Shown: positions 1-6,980 of the stretch, one piece after another
Layout: each line of letters begins with the position of its first letter
How positions within the stretch are numbered: the stretch's first letter is position 1
Assembly: GCA_030154385.1 (NCBI GenBank)
Contig: JASKJZ010000052.1
Coordinates: 1-10,557, forward strand
Length of the DNA: 10,557 bases
Direction: 5' to 3'
From: Clostridiales bacterium
GTDB taxonomy: Bacteria; Bacillota_A; Clostridia; Lachnospirales; Lachnospiraceae
Notes under the pieces: model-generated
What the model was told of the DNA's origin: nothing
Seen by the model: only the letters and a program-made list of their open reading frames with translations
Databases searched by the model: none
Translations under genes and position numbers: made by a program

Positions 1-1
1 A

Positions 2-346
2 ATTGGATACACAAAGGATATGATCGAACGTATCATCGCATATGTGGATTCCTATCACTACTTGGATGATGCGCGGTATTTGGATGCGTATCTATCCTAT
101 CATAAATCAAATAAAAGTATACGACAACTAAAAATGGAACTACAAAAAAAAGGACTGGATAGCGCGTTAATTGCAGAGGCTTTGGAACAAGATGCATGGA
201 GTGATTATACGGCAATACAAAAGGCGATTGCAAAAAAAACCAATCAAATTGAGAATCTTTCCTATGAAGAAAAGAAAAAGATTGCGGCGTATCTATTTCG
301 AAAGGGATTTACAGAATCTGATATTCGGAAGCATCTATTGTTGTAA
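2..346 (+). CDS. recX: RecX regulatory protein, C-terminal part (5' end outside window)
   Basis: The reading frame is open from base 2, so the gene begins upstream; the ATG at 20 is internal and not the true start. About 115 residues are visible. They show the RecX three-helix repeat pattern: a G-Y-(x)n-I-I-x-Y-V segment, then L-D-D-A-R-Y-L-x-A-Y-L (compare the RecX 'DD-x-R-(Y/F)-A' signature), then a second repeat with L-x-x-E-L-Q-K-K-G-L and I-x-E-A-L. A further repeat near the end has the form A-A-Y-L-F-R-K-G-F-x-x-x-D-I-R. RecX proteins bind the RecA filament and restrain its recombinase and coprotease activity in the cytoplasm. The following gene is rny, and recA-recX-rny is a familiar order in Clostridia, so recA probably lies just upstream (inference). 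No clear terminator follows the stop codon. Confidence 0.85.
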   Translation: MGYTKDMIERIIAYVDSYHYLDDARYLDAYLSYHKSNKSIRQLKMELQKKGLDSALIAEALEQDAWSDYTAIQKAIAKKTNQIENLSYEEKKKIAAYLFRKGFTESDIRKHLLL

Positions 347-381
347 TATTGTGAATACTTACTATATTTTGTGGAGCAGAC

Positions 382-410
382 TTGACAGAGACATAAAAAA
401 AGTATAAAAT
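382..410 (+). promoter_or_regulatory. Sigma-A-type promoter for rny
   Basis: A perfect -35 TTGACA at 382-387 is followed, after a 17-base spacer, by TAAAAT at 405-410, one mismatch from TATAAT. An overlapping TATAAA at 403-408 would give a 15-base spacer and is less likely. The predicted start of transcription is near 417, giving a leader of about 43 bases. This promoter makes rny independent of the recX transcript. Confidence 0.8.
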
Positions 411-445
411 TTATATGTTGTATTTATGTACAATGAAAACTAAAT

Positions 446-454
446 AAGGAGGTG
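446..454 (+). promoter_or_regulatory. Strong Shine-Dalgarno that fixes the GTG start of rny
   Basis: AAGGAGGTG at 446-454 is a near-complete match to the anti-Shine-Dalgarno of 16S rRNA. It ends 5 to 7 bases before GTG at 460. There is no competing in-frame ATG nearby, and the encoded N-terminus leads straight into the expected membrane anchor, so the GTG start is well supported. Confidence 0.85.
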
Positions 455-459
455 CTCCT

Positions 460-2013
460 GTGCCAGAATTAAAATGGATCGTAATTGGAATCATTTTATT
501 GGCCGTGACTGCTTTTATTGCTTGGAAAGCTGCTATTTCTTATCGAATCAAAGTTGTAGAAGAAAAGATTGGAAGTGCAGAAACAAAAGCAAGAGAAATC
601 ATAGATGAAGCTATTAAGACAGCAGAAACTAAGAAAAGAGAAGCACTTCTTGAAGCGAAAGAAGAGTCTTTAAAGACAAAGAATGAGCTTGAGAAGGAAG
701 TCAAGGAACGTAGAAATGAGTTACAGCGTTATGAAAAACGTGTTCTATCGAAAGAGGAAACGCTAGATAGAAAGACGGAAGCACTGGAAAAGAAGGAATC
801 CAAATTAGCTGCAAAGGAAGCTGAGCTGGAGCGCACACGTGAAAATGTGAGCCATCTGGAAGAGCAACGAGTGACTGAATTGGAAAAAATCTCTGGACTA
901 ACCTCCGAACAAGCAAAGGATTATCTTTTAAAAACTGTTGAAGATGAAGTTAAGCATGAAACCGCAATGTTAGTAAAGGAACTTGAAAACAAAGCAAAGG
1001 AAGAAGCCGATAAGAAAGCAAAGGATTATGTCGTAACCGCCATTCAAAAATGCGCGGCTGATCATGTGGCAGAAACAACAATTTCGGTTGTGCAGCTTCC
1101 AAACGATGAGATGAAGGGTAGAATTATTGGTAGAGAGGGAAGAAACATCCGTACCTTAGAAACACTTACGGGAGTGGATCTCATTATTGATGATACCCCA
1201 GAAGCCGTTATTTTATCTGGTTTTGACCCAATACGTCGAGAAGTAGCGCGTATCGCCTTGGAAAAACTGATTGTGGATGGACGTATTCATCCAGCCAGAA
1301 TCGAAGAGATGGTTGAAAAAGCGCAAAAAGAAGTAGAGGTCATGATAAGAGAAGAAGGAGAGGCTGCTGCACTAGAGGTTGGTGTTCATAGCATACATCC
1401 AGAACTAATCAAGTTGCTAGGTAGAATGAAGTTCCGTACAAGCTATGGACAAAATGCATTGAAGCATTCCATTGAAGTCGCTCATTTGGCAGGCCTTCTT
1501 GCTGGAGAGATTGGCGTTGATGTAAGACTAGCGAAAAGAGCTGGTTTGTTACACGATATTGGAAAGTCAGTTGACCATGATATGGAAGGTTCTCACATTC
1601 AGATTGGATCTGACTTGTGCCGCAAATACAAAGAGTCTCCATTGATTATTAATGCGGTTGAGGCTCATCATGGCGATGTAGAACCAGAAACATTGATTGC
1701 ATGCATTGTACAAGCAGCGGATACCATTTCTGCAGCTAGACCAGGTGCAAGACGTGAAACGCTTGAAACTTATACAAACAGATTAAAACAATTAGAAGAT
1801 ATTACGAACAGCTTTAAAGGAGTTGATAAATCTTTTGCAATTCAGGCAGGACGTGAAGTTCGGGTAATGGTTATACCTGAGCAAGTGTCTGATGCTGATA
1901 TGATATTACTAGCAAGAGATGTATCAAAACAAATTGAGTCGGAATTAGAGTATCCGGGACAAGTTAAAGTAAATGTTATTCGCGAGTCAAGAGTGATTGA
2001 CTATGCTAAATAA
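460..2013 (+). CDS. rny: Ribonuclease Y (endoribonuclease, membrane anchored)
   Basis: This is a 517-residue protein, the normal length for RNase Y, which makes the initiating cleavages in bulk mRNA decay at the inner face of the cell membrane in Firmicutes. Domains are visible in order. There is one N-terminal membrane helix at about residues 6-22. A long, highly charged coiled coil rich in E, K and A spans about 30-190. A KH RNA-binding domain at about 208-270 has the [11 protein letters not shown] loop at 220-230. An HD phosphohydrolase domain starts near 330, with H336, the H365-D366 pair in L-L-H-D-I-G-K, H403-H404 and D421 as probable metal ligands. A family-typical C-terminal domain ends in R-V-I-D-Y-A-K. 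All expected catalytic residues are present. It begins with GTG behind a strong ribosome binding site and is flanked by its own promoter and terminator. The identification is secure; direct partners are not visible here. Confidence 0.97.
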   Translation: MPELKWIVIGIILLAVTAFIAWKAAISYRIKVVEEKIGSAETKAREIIDEAIKTAETKKREALLEAKEESLKTKNELEKEVKERRNELQRYEKRVLSKEETLDRKTEALEKKESKLAAKEAELERTRENVSHLEEQRVTELEKISGLTSEQAKDYLLKTVEDEVKHETAMLVKELENKAKEEADKKAKDYVVTAIQKCAADHVAETTISVVQLPNDEMKGRIIGREGRNIRTLETLTGVDLIIDDTPEAVILSGFDPIRREVARIALEKLIVDGRIHPARIEEMVEKAQKEVEVMIREEGEAAALEVGVHSIHPELIKLLGRMKFRTSYGQNALKHSIEVAHLAGLLAGEIGVDVRLAKRAGLLHDIGKSVDHDMEGSHIQIGSDLCRKYKESPLIINAVEAHHGDVEPETLIACIVQAADTISAARPGARRETLETYTNRLKQLEDITNSFKGVDKSFAIQAGREVRVMVIPEQVSDADMILLARDVSKQIESELEYPGQVKVNVIRESRVIDYAK

Positions 2014-2044
2014 TTATTTTAGTGCTGAAGAATAAGAAACTAAT

Positions 2045-2099
2045 TGGAGTTGTCATAATACAAAGGTTATCGTGTTATGACAGCTCCATTTTGTTGTTT
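2045..2099 (+). terminator. Rho-independent terminator of rny
   Basis: Bases 2045-2061 pair with 2072-2088 to form a 17-pair stem with two G-U wobbles (2050/2083 and 2059/2074) and a 10-base loop at 2062-2071. A T-rich tract (TTTTGTTGTTT) follows at 2089-2099. The hairpin sits 32 bases after the rny stop codon and should separate rny from the next transcription unit. The stem is unusually long for an intrinsic terminator. Confidence 0.88.
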
Positions 2100-2102
2100 C
2101 CG

Positions 2103-2132
2103 TCACAAAAGTCCTTTTCTTCGGTTTTGTGA
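2103..2132 (+). repeat. Inverted repeat in the alarmone-synthetase promoter (possible operator)
   Basis: TCACAAAA at 2103-2110 is repeated as its exact reverse complement TTTTGTGA at 2125-2132, with a 14-base centre. The right arm lies inside the spacer of the promoter ending at 2143, and the left arm lies just upstream of its -35 position. That is typical placement for a repressor or activator site. It lacks a following T-run, so it is unlikely to be a terminator. No regulator is recognised from the sequence alone. Confidence 0.45.
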
Positions 2133-2143
2133 TATGGTATACT
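2115..2143 (+). promoter_or_regulatory. Extended -10 promoter for the alarmone-synthetase operon
   Basis: TATACT at 2138-2143 is preceded by TG at 2135-2136 (TG-n-TATACT), an extended -10 element that can work with a poor -35. At a 17-base spacing the -35 position holds TTTTCT (2115-2120), a weak match. Transcription would begin near 2150, leaving a leader of about 44 bases before the ATG at 2194. Confidence 0.65.
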
Positions 2144-2193
2144 TATTCGTGGAGATTTGTCCTTATAATTTTGAATAATGAGGGGGAAGGTTT

Positions 2194-2997
2194 ATGGAAA
2201 TACAATTATGGAGAGAACGTCTGGCACCCTATTCTCTTGCCGTGGATGAATTGATATTAAATTTTGAACATATGATATGTGAACATAGACAGGCTGGAGC
2301 CTATTCACCAATTGAGCTGGTGACGGGGAGAGTCAAGAAGATATCAAGTATATTAGAAAAAGCGCAGCGAAAGCAAATTGAATTAGATGATATTGAAGAG
2401 AAGCTGGATGATATTGCGGGTATTCGAATTATCTGTCAATTTGTTGAGGATATTGACCGTGTGGTTGATATCATCCGGAAACGGACGGATATGCGTGTTT
2501 TAGAAGAAAAGGATTACATAAAAAAGGCAAAAGAAAGTGGATATCGTAGCTATCATATTATTATTGCTTATACCGTGCAAACGATGAATGGTTCGAAAGA
2601 GATTAAGGTAGAAATTCAGATTCGTACGCTAGCTATGAATTTTTGGGCGACCGTCGAGCATTCCCTTCAATACAAATACAAGGAAAATATGCCGCCGCAT
2701 ATTCGTCAGCGCTTGTCTAAGGCTGCCGAAGCAATTGTCATTTTGGATGAAGAAATGTCAGAAGTGCGTGGAGAAATTATGGATGCGCAAAATTCCTTCC
2801 GACGTAAAGCAGATATTGTAGCCGATATCTTGAATAATATACAAAACTTATATAAACTATCCAATAAGCGGGAAGTTGTAAAGATACAAGATGAATTTTT
2901 CCGTATCTACGAAAGCGATGATGTGGATCAGCTCGAGCGCTTTAACCGACAACTTGATATCATTGCAGAGGGTTATCGGGCGCAGAGTTTAAATTAA
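2194..2997 (+). CDS. Small alarmone synthetase ((p)ppGpp synthetase, RelQ/YjbM type) with a C-terminal extension
   Basis: This 267-residue protein is a single-domain GTP pyrophosphokinase. It moves pyrophosphate from ATP to GTP or GDP to make (p)ppGpp, the stringent-response signal. The RelA/SpoT synthetase core spans about residues 37-165. It contains T-G-R-V-K-K (44-49) for ATP/phosphate contacts, L-D-D-I-A-G-I-R (71-78) whose D73 matches the magnesium-binding Asp, G-Y-R-S-Y-H (116-121) with the guanine-stacking Tyr at 117, and V-E-I-Q-I-R-T (139-145) with the catalytic Glu at 140. There is no N-terminal HD hydrolase and no TGS/ACT domain, so it should synthesise but not degrade alarmone. 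The family members from Bacillus (YjbM, YwaC) are about 210 residues; here roughly 55 extra helical, charged residues follow the core. The ATG is preceded by AGGGGG at 2181-2186. It heads the operon, 28 bases before the next gene. Confidence 0.92.
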   Translation: MEIQLWRERLAPYSLAVDELILNFEHMICEHRQAGAYSPIELVTGRVKKISSILEKAQRKQIELDDIEEKLDDIAGIRIICQFVEDIDRVVDIIRKRTDMRVLEEKDYIKKAKESGYRSYHIIIAYTVQTMNGSKEIKVEIQIRTLAMNFWATVEHSLQYKYKENMPPHIRQRLSKAAEAIVILDEEMSEVRGEIMDAQNSFRRKADIVADILNNIQNLYKLSNKREVVKIQDEFFRIYESDDVDQLERFNRQLDIIAEGYRAQSLN

Positions 2998-3025
2998 GAA
3001 CAATAAGGAACATCGAGGAAATAGG

Positions 3026-3799
3026 ATGGATCCTAGATATAGAGAAAATGGTGAAAAAATGACAGAAAAAATACGGTTGGACAAATATTTGGTTGAGATG
3101 GAGCTTGGCACGAGAAGTGAGGTTAAAAAGGTAATACGAGCCGGAGGCGTTGTTGTGGATGGAGAAGTAATAAAGGCTCCTGAGACCAAATTATCTTGTT
3201 TGGAATCAAAGGTATGCTATCAGGGGGAGGAAGTAAGCTATTCCTCCCATGTGTATTTTATGTTAAATAAACCAGCAGGAGTCGTAAGTGCAACTGAGGA
3301 TAAAAAGGATAAAACGGTTTTGGATCTGCTTTTCGAAAAACGAAAAAAAGATATTTTTCCAGTGGGGCGTTTAGATAAGGATACCGAAGGATTACTTTTG
3401 CTTACCGATGATGGTGCACTGGCGCATGATTTATTGAGTCCCAAAAAGCACGTGGATAAAGTGTATTATGCCAGGGTTGAGGGCATTATGGAGGATTCGG
3501 ACATCGATGCCTTCATGGAAGGTATCTGGATTGATTCAGAAACAAAGACAAAACCAGCTAAGTTGGAGATTCAAAGTGTTGATAAGGTGACAGAACAATC
3601 GGAAGTTACGATAACATTGCAGGAAGGCAAGTTTCATCAGGTAAAACGGATGGTAGAGGCTGTTGGGAAAAGGGTAACATATTTAAAGCGGCTGTCCATG
3701 GGAACGCTTATCCTGGATGAGAGTCTTTTAGCAGGGGAGTACAGATCCTTGACCACTGAAGAAGTAGAAGCACTAAAGAACAGGAGTACAATATGTTAA
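3026..3799 (+). CDS. RsuA/RluB-family pseudouridine synthase
   Basis: This protein should isomerise a specific uridine in ribosomal RNA to pseudouridine. An S4 RNA-binding domain occupies about residues 16-60 (I-R-L-D-K-Y-L, then V-I-R-A-G-G-V-V-V-D-G). The catalytic domain follows, with N-K-P-A-G at 81-85 and the RsuA/RluB signature G-R-L-D-K-D-T-E-G at 114-122, followed by L-L-L-L-T-D-D-G. D117 is the catalytic Asp. G-K-F-H-Q-V-K-R-M at 201-209 is the usual C-terminal motif. The 257-residue length fits the family. The ATG at 3026 has GAGGA at 3015-3019, six bases away. An alternative ATG at 3059 gives the more usual M-T-E-K-I-R-L-D-K-Y-L start but has only a weak GGTGA, so the first 11 residues are uncertain. 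Whether the target is 16S (RsuA-like) or 23S (RluB-like) cannot be told here. Confidence 0.9.
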   Translation: MDPRYRENGEKMTEKIRLDKYLVEMELGTRSEVKKVIRAGGVVVDGEVIKAPETKLSCLESKVCYQGEEVSYSSHVYFMLNKPAGVVSATEDKKDKTVLDLLFEKRKKDIFPVGRLDKDTEGLLLLTDDGALAHDLLSPKKHVDKVYYARVEGIMEDSDIDAFMEGIWIDSETKTKPAKLEIQSVDKVTEQSEVTITLQEGKFHQVKRMVEAVGKRVTYLKRLSMGTLILDESLLAGEYRSLTTEEVEALKNRSTIC

Positions 3800-4443
3800 A
3801 TAATATCGATGCGGTGATTTTTGACTTGGATGGAACCTTGGTAGATTCCATGTGGATGTGGAAACAAATTGATGTGGAATACCTGGCACGATTTGAAAAA
3901 TCGTTACCAGAAGATTTGCAAAGGGAAATTGAGGGTATGAGCTTCTCGGAAACAGCTGTTTATTTCAAAGAACGGTTTTCTCTCCCAGACAGTGTGGAGC
4001 AAATCAAGGCAGCTTGGAATGAGATGGCATATCACAAATATCGGCATGAGGTTCCATTTAAAAAGGGAGCAATCGACTTTCTTCGTATGTTAAAAGATAG
4101 AAATATCAAAATTGGAATTGCGACCAGTAACTCGCTTCACCTTGTAAAGGCTGTCCTGGAACGGTTTGATTTGGAAGCTGTTTTTGATTCCATCCATACC
4201 GCTTGTGAGGTGACAAAGGGAAAACCAGCCCCTGACATCTATTTGCTCGTAGCAGAGGAGCTTGCGGCAAATCCAGAGCGTTGTCTGGTGTTTGAAGATG
4301 TGATTAATGGGATTTTAGCTGGAAAAAATGCAGGTATGAAGGTTTGCGCAGTATACGATGAGTTTTCTAGCCCGGTAGATCAAGAAAAGAAGGAGATTTC
4401 TGATTATTATATTGAGTATTTTTTGGAAATGATGAATCAATAA
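3793..4443 (+). CDS. HAD-superfamily hydrolase, beta-phosphoglucomutase/phosphatase-like
   Basis: This 216-residue cytoplasmic enzyme belongs to the haloacid dehalogenase superfamily, subfamily IA. Motif I is D-L-D-G-T-L-V-D-S at 11-19, with nucleophile D11 and acid/base D13. A helical cap spans about 20-90. Motif II is I-A-T-S-N-S at 109-114, motif III is K-G-K-P-A-P-D-I-Y at 142-150 with K144, and motif IV is F-E-D-V with E168-D169. All catalytic residues are present. The K-P-x-P-D and F-E-D-(S/V) pattern is shared by beta-phosphoglucomutases and small sugar-phosphate phosphatases, so the substrate cannot be assigned. Its ATG overlaps the end of the upstream pseudouridine-synthase gene by 7 bases, with AGGAG at 3782-3786 inside that gene, suggesting translational coupling. 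Confidence 0.9.
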   Translation: MLNNIDAVIFDLDGTLVDSMWMWKQIDVEYLARFEKSLPEDLQREIEGMSFSETAVYFKERFSLPDSVEQIKAAWNEMAYHKYRHEVPFKKGAIDFLRMLKDRNIKIGIATSNSLHLVKAVLERFDLEAVFDSIHTACEVTKGKPAPDIYLLVAEELAANPERCLVFEDVINGILAGKNAGMKVCAVYDEFSSPVDQEKKEISDYYIEYFLEMMNQ

Positions 4444-4479
4444 TAGACGAAGCAAGAATGGACAAATAAGGAAGAAAGC

Positions 4480-6393
4480 ATGGAGACAAGAATGAAGGAT
4501 TTTTTACCAATCAACCAAGAAGGTATGAAAGCGCGCGGATGGAGCGAGGTAGATTTTGTTTATATCATAGGAGATGCCTATGTGGATCATCCCTCGTTTG
4601 GACCTGCGATTATCAGCCGTGTGTTAGAAAGCCATGGATACCGCGTGGGTATCCTTTCCCAGCCAGATTGGAAACAGGAGGAGAGTGTGGCAGTATTTGG
4701 CAAGCCGCGCCTTGGCTTTTTGATTTCTGCTGGAAATATGGATACCATGGTGAATCATTATACGGTAAATAAAAAGCACCGAAGCAGCGATGCTTATACA
4801 CCTGGTGGTGTGATGGGAAAACGTCCAGATCGTGCCTCAATTTGTTATGGTAATTTAGTGAGACGTGTATATAAAAAAAGTCCTATTATCATTGGCGGAA
4901 TTGAAGCAAGTCTTCGAAGACTTGGACACTATGATTACTGGAGTGATTCCATCAAGCGCTCCATTCTTTTAGATTCAGGTGCAGATTTGATTTCTTATGG
5001 AATGGGAGAACGCTCCATAGTGGAAATAGCGGATGCTTTAGACAGTGGAATCGCAATTGGGGATATCACCTTTATTGACGGTACTGTTTATCGGACGAAG
5101 AATTTGGAGTCGGTTTATGATGCGGTAAATCTGCCGTTCTTTCAGACGATAAAAGAGGATAAAGAACAATTTGCCAGAAGTTTTTATACCCAGTACCTCA
5201 ATACCGATCCATTTTCTGGAAAACGCCTGGTAGAGGCATATTTCGATTCTATTTATGTCGTACAAAATCCTCCCGCTAAGCCGCTTTCAACGCAAGAAAT
5301 GGATGCAGTATATGCGCTTCCGTACATGCGAACCTATCACCCCTCTTATGAGGCACTAGGCGGTGTGCCGGCAATGGCAGAATTGAATTTTAGCTTGACG
5401 AGTAATCGCGGTTGCTTTGGTGGCTGTAGCTTTTGTGCCTTAACTTTTCATCAAGGGAGAATTGTACAGACTAGGAGCCACGAATCCATCCTGGAGGAAG
5501 CGAAAGTATTGACAGAGGAAAAAGGCTTTAAGGGCTATATCAACGATGTAGGAGGGCCAACTGCCAACTTCCGTCATAGTTCCTGCGAAAAGCAGTGGAA
5601 AAGCGGTGTTTGCAAAAACAAACAATGCCTATTTCCTAAACCGTGCTCTAATTTGACCGTAGATCATCAGGATTATTTATCGTTATTAAAGAAGCTTCGT
5701 TCTCTTCCGAAGGTAAAAAAAGTTTTTATTCGATCTGGGATACGTTTTGATTATCTAATGGCTGACACCGACCGAACCTTTCTAAGAGAACTATGCGAGC
5801 ATCATGTCAGCGGGCAATTAAAAGTTGCACCCGAGCATATTTCGGATGCTGTCCTTCAATTAATGGGAAAACCTGAAAATGCCGTGTATGAAACCTTTCG
5901 AACGGCATATGCATCTTTTAATGAACGCGCGTCAAAGAATCAATTTGTTGTGCCATACTTGATGTCTTCTCATCCAGGTTCTACGATGAAGGAGGCCGTT
6001 GCACTTGCAGAATATGTGAGAGATTTAGGCTATATGCCAGAACAGGTGCAGGATTTTTATCCAACGCCTGCTACCATTTCTACCTGTATGTATTATACGG
6101 GACTAGACCCACGAACGATGAAGCCTGTTTATGTACCAAAGAGTGCAAAGGAAAAAATGATGCAGCGTGCCCTAATTCAGTACCGAAATCCAAAGAACTA
6201 TGAACTTGTGATGGAGGCTCTCAAAATAGCAAAGCGAGAGGATTTAATCGGTTTTGATAAAAAGTGTCTGATTCGTCCAAGAAAGCCAAAAGATGCTTCT
6301 TTGGATCACAAACAAGATAGTAAAAGGAAAGAGGAGCAAAAACCACAGAAGCGGAAATCCATTCGAAATGTGCATGCAAAAAAGAGGAAATAA
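4480..6393 (+). CDS. YgiQ-family radical SAM protein (UPF0313)
   Basis: This 637-residue protein matches the YgiQ family of radical S-adenosylmethionine proteins, whose reaction is not established. The N-terminal region has the family opening F-L-P-I, followed by G-D-A-Y-V-D-H-P-S-F-G (31-41) and I-I-G-G-I-E-A-S-L-R-R (137-147). The radical SAM cluster motif is R-G-C-F-G-G-C-S-F-C at 310-319, with C312, C316 and C319 as ligands of the 4Fe-4S cluster. A second group of cysteines (C369, C378, C383, C389) lies about 50 residues downstream. L-K-V-A-P-E-H (447-453) and V-Q-D-F-Y-P-T-P (523-530) are also recognisable. The last 40 residues are strongly basic, which suggests nucleic-acid or ribosome contact (inference). 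The ATG at 4480 has AAGGAAG at 4468-4474; a second in-frame ATG at 4492 is possible. It follows the HAD gene by 36 bases. Confidence 0.92.
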   Translation: METRMKDFLPINQEGMKARGWSEVDFVYIIGDAYVDHPSFGPAIISRVLESHGYRVGILSQPDWKQEESVAVFGKPRLGFLISAGNMDTMVNHYTVNKKHRSSDAYTPGGVMGKRPDRASICYGNLVRRVYKKSPIIIGGIEASLRRLGHYDYWSDSIKRSILLDSGADLISYGMGERSIVEIADALDSGIAIGDITFIDGTVYRTKNLESVYDAVNLPFFQTIKEDKEQFARSFYTQYLNTDPFSGKRLVEAYFDSIYVVQNPPAKPLSTQEMDAVYALPYMRTYHPSYEALGGVPAMAELNFSLTSNRGCFGGCSFCALTFHQGRIVQTRSHESILEEAKVLTEEKGFKGYINDVGGPTANFRHSSCEKQWKSGVCKNKQCLFPKPCSNLTVDHQDYLSLLKKLRSLPKVKKVFIRSGIRFDYLMADTDRTFLRELCEHHVSGQLKVAPEHISDAVLQLMGKPENAVYETFRTAYASFNERASKNQFVVPYLMSSHPGSTMKEAVALAEYVRDLGYMPEQVQDFYPTPATISTCMYYTGLDPRTMKPVYVPKSAKEKMMQRALIQYRNPKNYELVMEALKIAKREDLIGFDKKCLIRPRKPKDASLDHKQDSKRKEEQKPQKRKSIRNVHAKKRK

Positions 6394-6407
6394 GGAGGAG
6401 AAACGCA

Positions 6408-6968
6408 ATGTTTCGATGTAAAAAAGGGGAATATGGTTATATTAAAAAAAAGAAAATGCAACAGCTCACACTTGCTATTTTGATGGGTGTCATTGGCCTG
6501 TTAATATATGGAATTGGTTATTATCTCAACGGTTTTGAACGAAACAATGTATGCTTGGTGCTTGGAATCTTAATGGTACTGCCAGGTGCAAAATTTATGA
6601 CGACTTTTATTTTATTATTCCCCTACCATTCCTTCGAGAAGAGTTTTTATAATAGCATAACGGTAGACGACAATGCACTCTTATTATCGGATGTTGTGAT
6701 TACCTCCACGGAGCGGGCGATGCACTTAGATTTTTTGTATATCGGCAATGGATGTGTGCTTGGACTGCTTGTAAATCATAACAAGGGTGGTAAGCCTGTG
6801 CAGGATTATTTGACCAAGGGCGTTCGCAACTACGCTGATGATTACACCGTCAAGATAACCGAATCAAAAGAGAGCTTTCAAAAAAGCTTGCATAACATAA
6901 CAAAAAAGGATGTTGAAAAAGAAATCGAAGATAAAGTAATCGCGTACCTTTATTCTTTGATGGTATAA
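6408..6968 (+). CDS. Unrecognised two-helix membrane protein with a C-terminal soluble domain
   Basis: I do not recognise this 186-residue protein. A short basic N-terminus (K-K-G-E-Y-G-Y-I-K-K-K-K, residues 5-16) precedes two hydrophobic segments at about 21-40 and 48-71. This predicts a membrane hairpin with both ends in the cytoplasm by the positive-inside rule. The remaining 115 residues alternate short beta-like stretches (L-L-L-S-D-V-V-I-T-S at 91-100; C-V-L-G-L-L-V-N at 116-123) with a charged helical tail at 152-185. It lacks a signal peptidase site or a catalytic motif I can name. AAGGAGG at 6392-6398 overlaps the ygiQ-like stop codon, and the next gene begins 12 bases after this one, so it is clearly translated within the operon. 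The soluble part has a faint look of a nuclease-like alpha/beta fold, but I could not align conserved catalytic residues and do not propose that function. Confidence 0.8.
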   Translation: MFRCKKGEYGYIKKKKMQQLTLAILMGVIGLLIYGIGYYLNGFERNNVCLVLGILMVLPGAKFMTTFILLFPYHSFEKSFYNSITVDDNALLLSDVVITSTERAMHLDFLYIGNGCVLGLLVNHNKGGKPVQDYLTKGVRNYADDYTVKITESKESFQKSLHNITKKDVEKEIEDKVIAYLYSLMV

Positions 6969-6980
6969 GGAGCAGGCGAT

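Noticed and set aside
347..381. Terminator after recX
   Set aside because: No stable hairpin followed by a T-run is visible between the recX stop and the rny promoter.
418..433. TTGTA-N6-TACAA inverted repeat in the rny leader
   Set aside because: Five A/T-rich pairs are weak and expected by chance; nothing else points to a riboswitch or operator.
433..447. Four-codon frame M-K-T-K just before rny
   Set aside because: It has no ribosome binding site of its own and overlaps the rny Shine-Dalgarno; such short frames are expected by chance in AT-rich DNA.
701..916. Minus-strand open frame opposite rny, and similar minus-strand frames elsewhere (for example 3238-3444, 7720-7935, 9091-9285)
   Set aside because: They lie fully inside well-identified + strand genes, lack ribosome binding sites and resemble no protein family; they are by-products of the coding strand.
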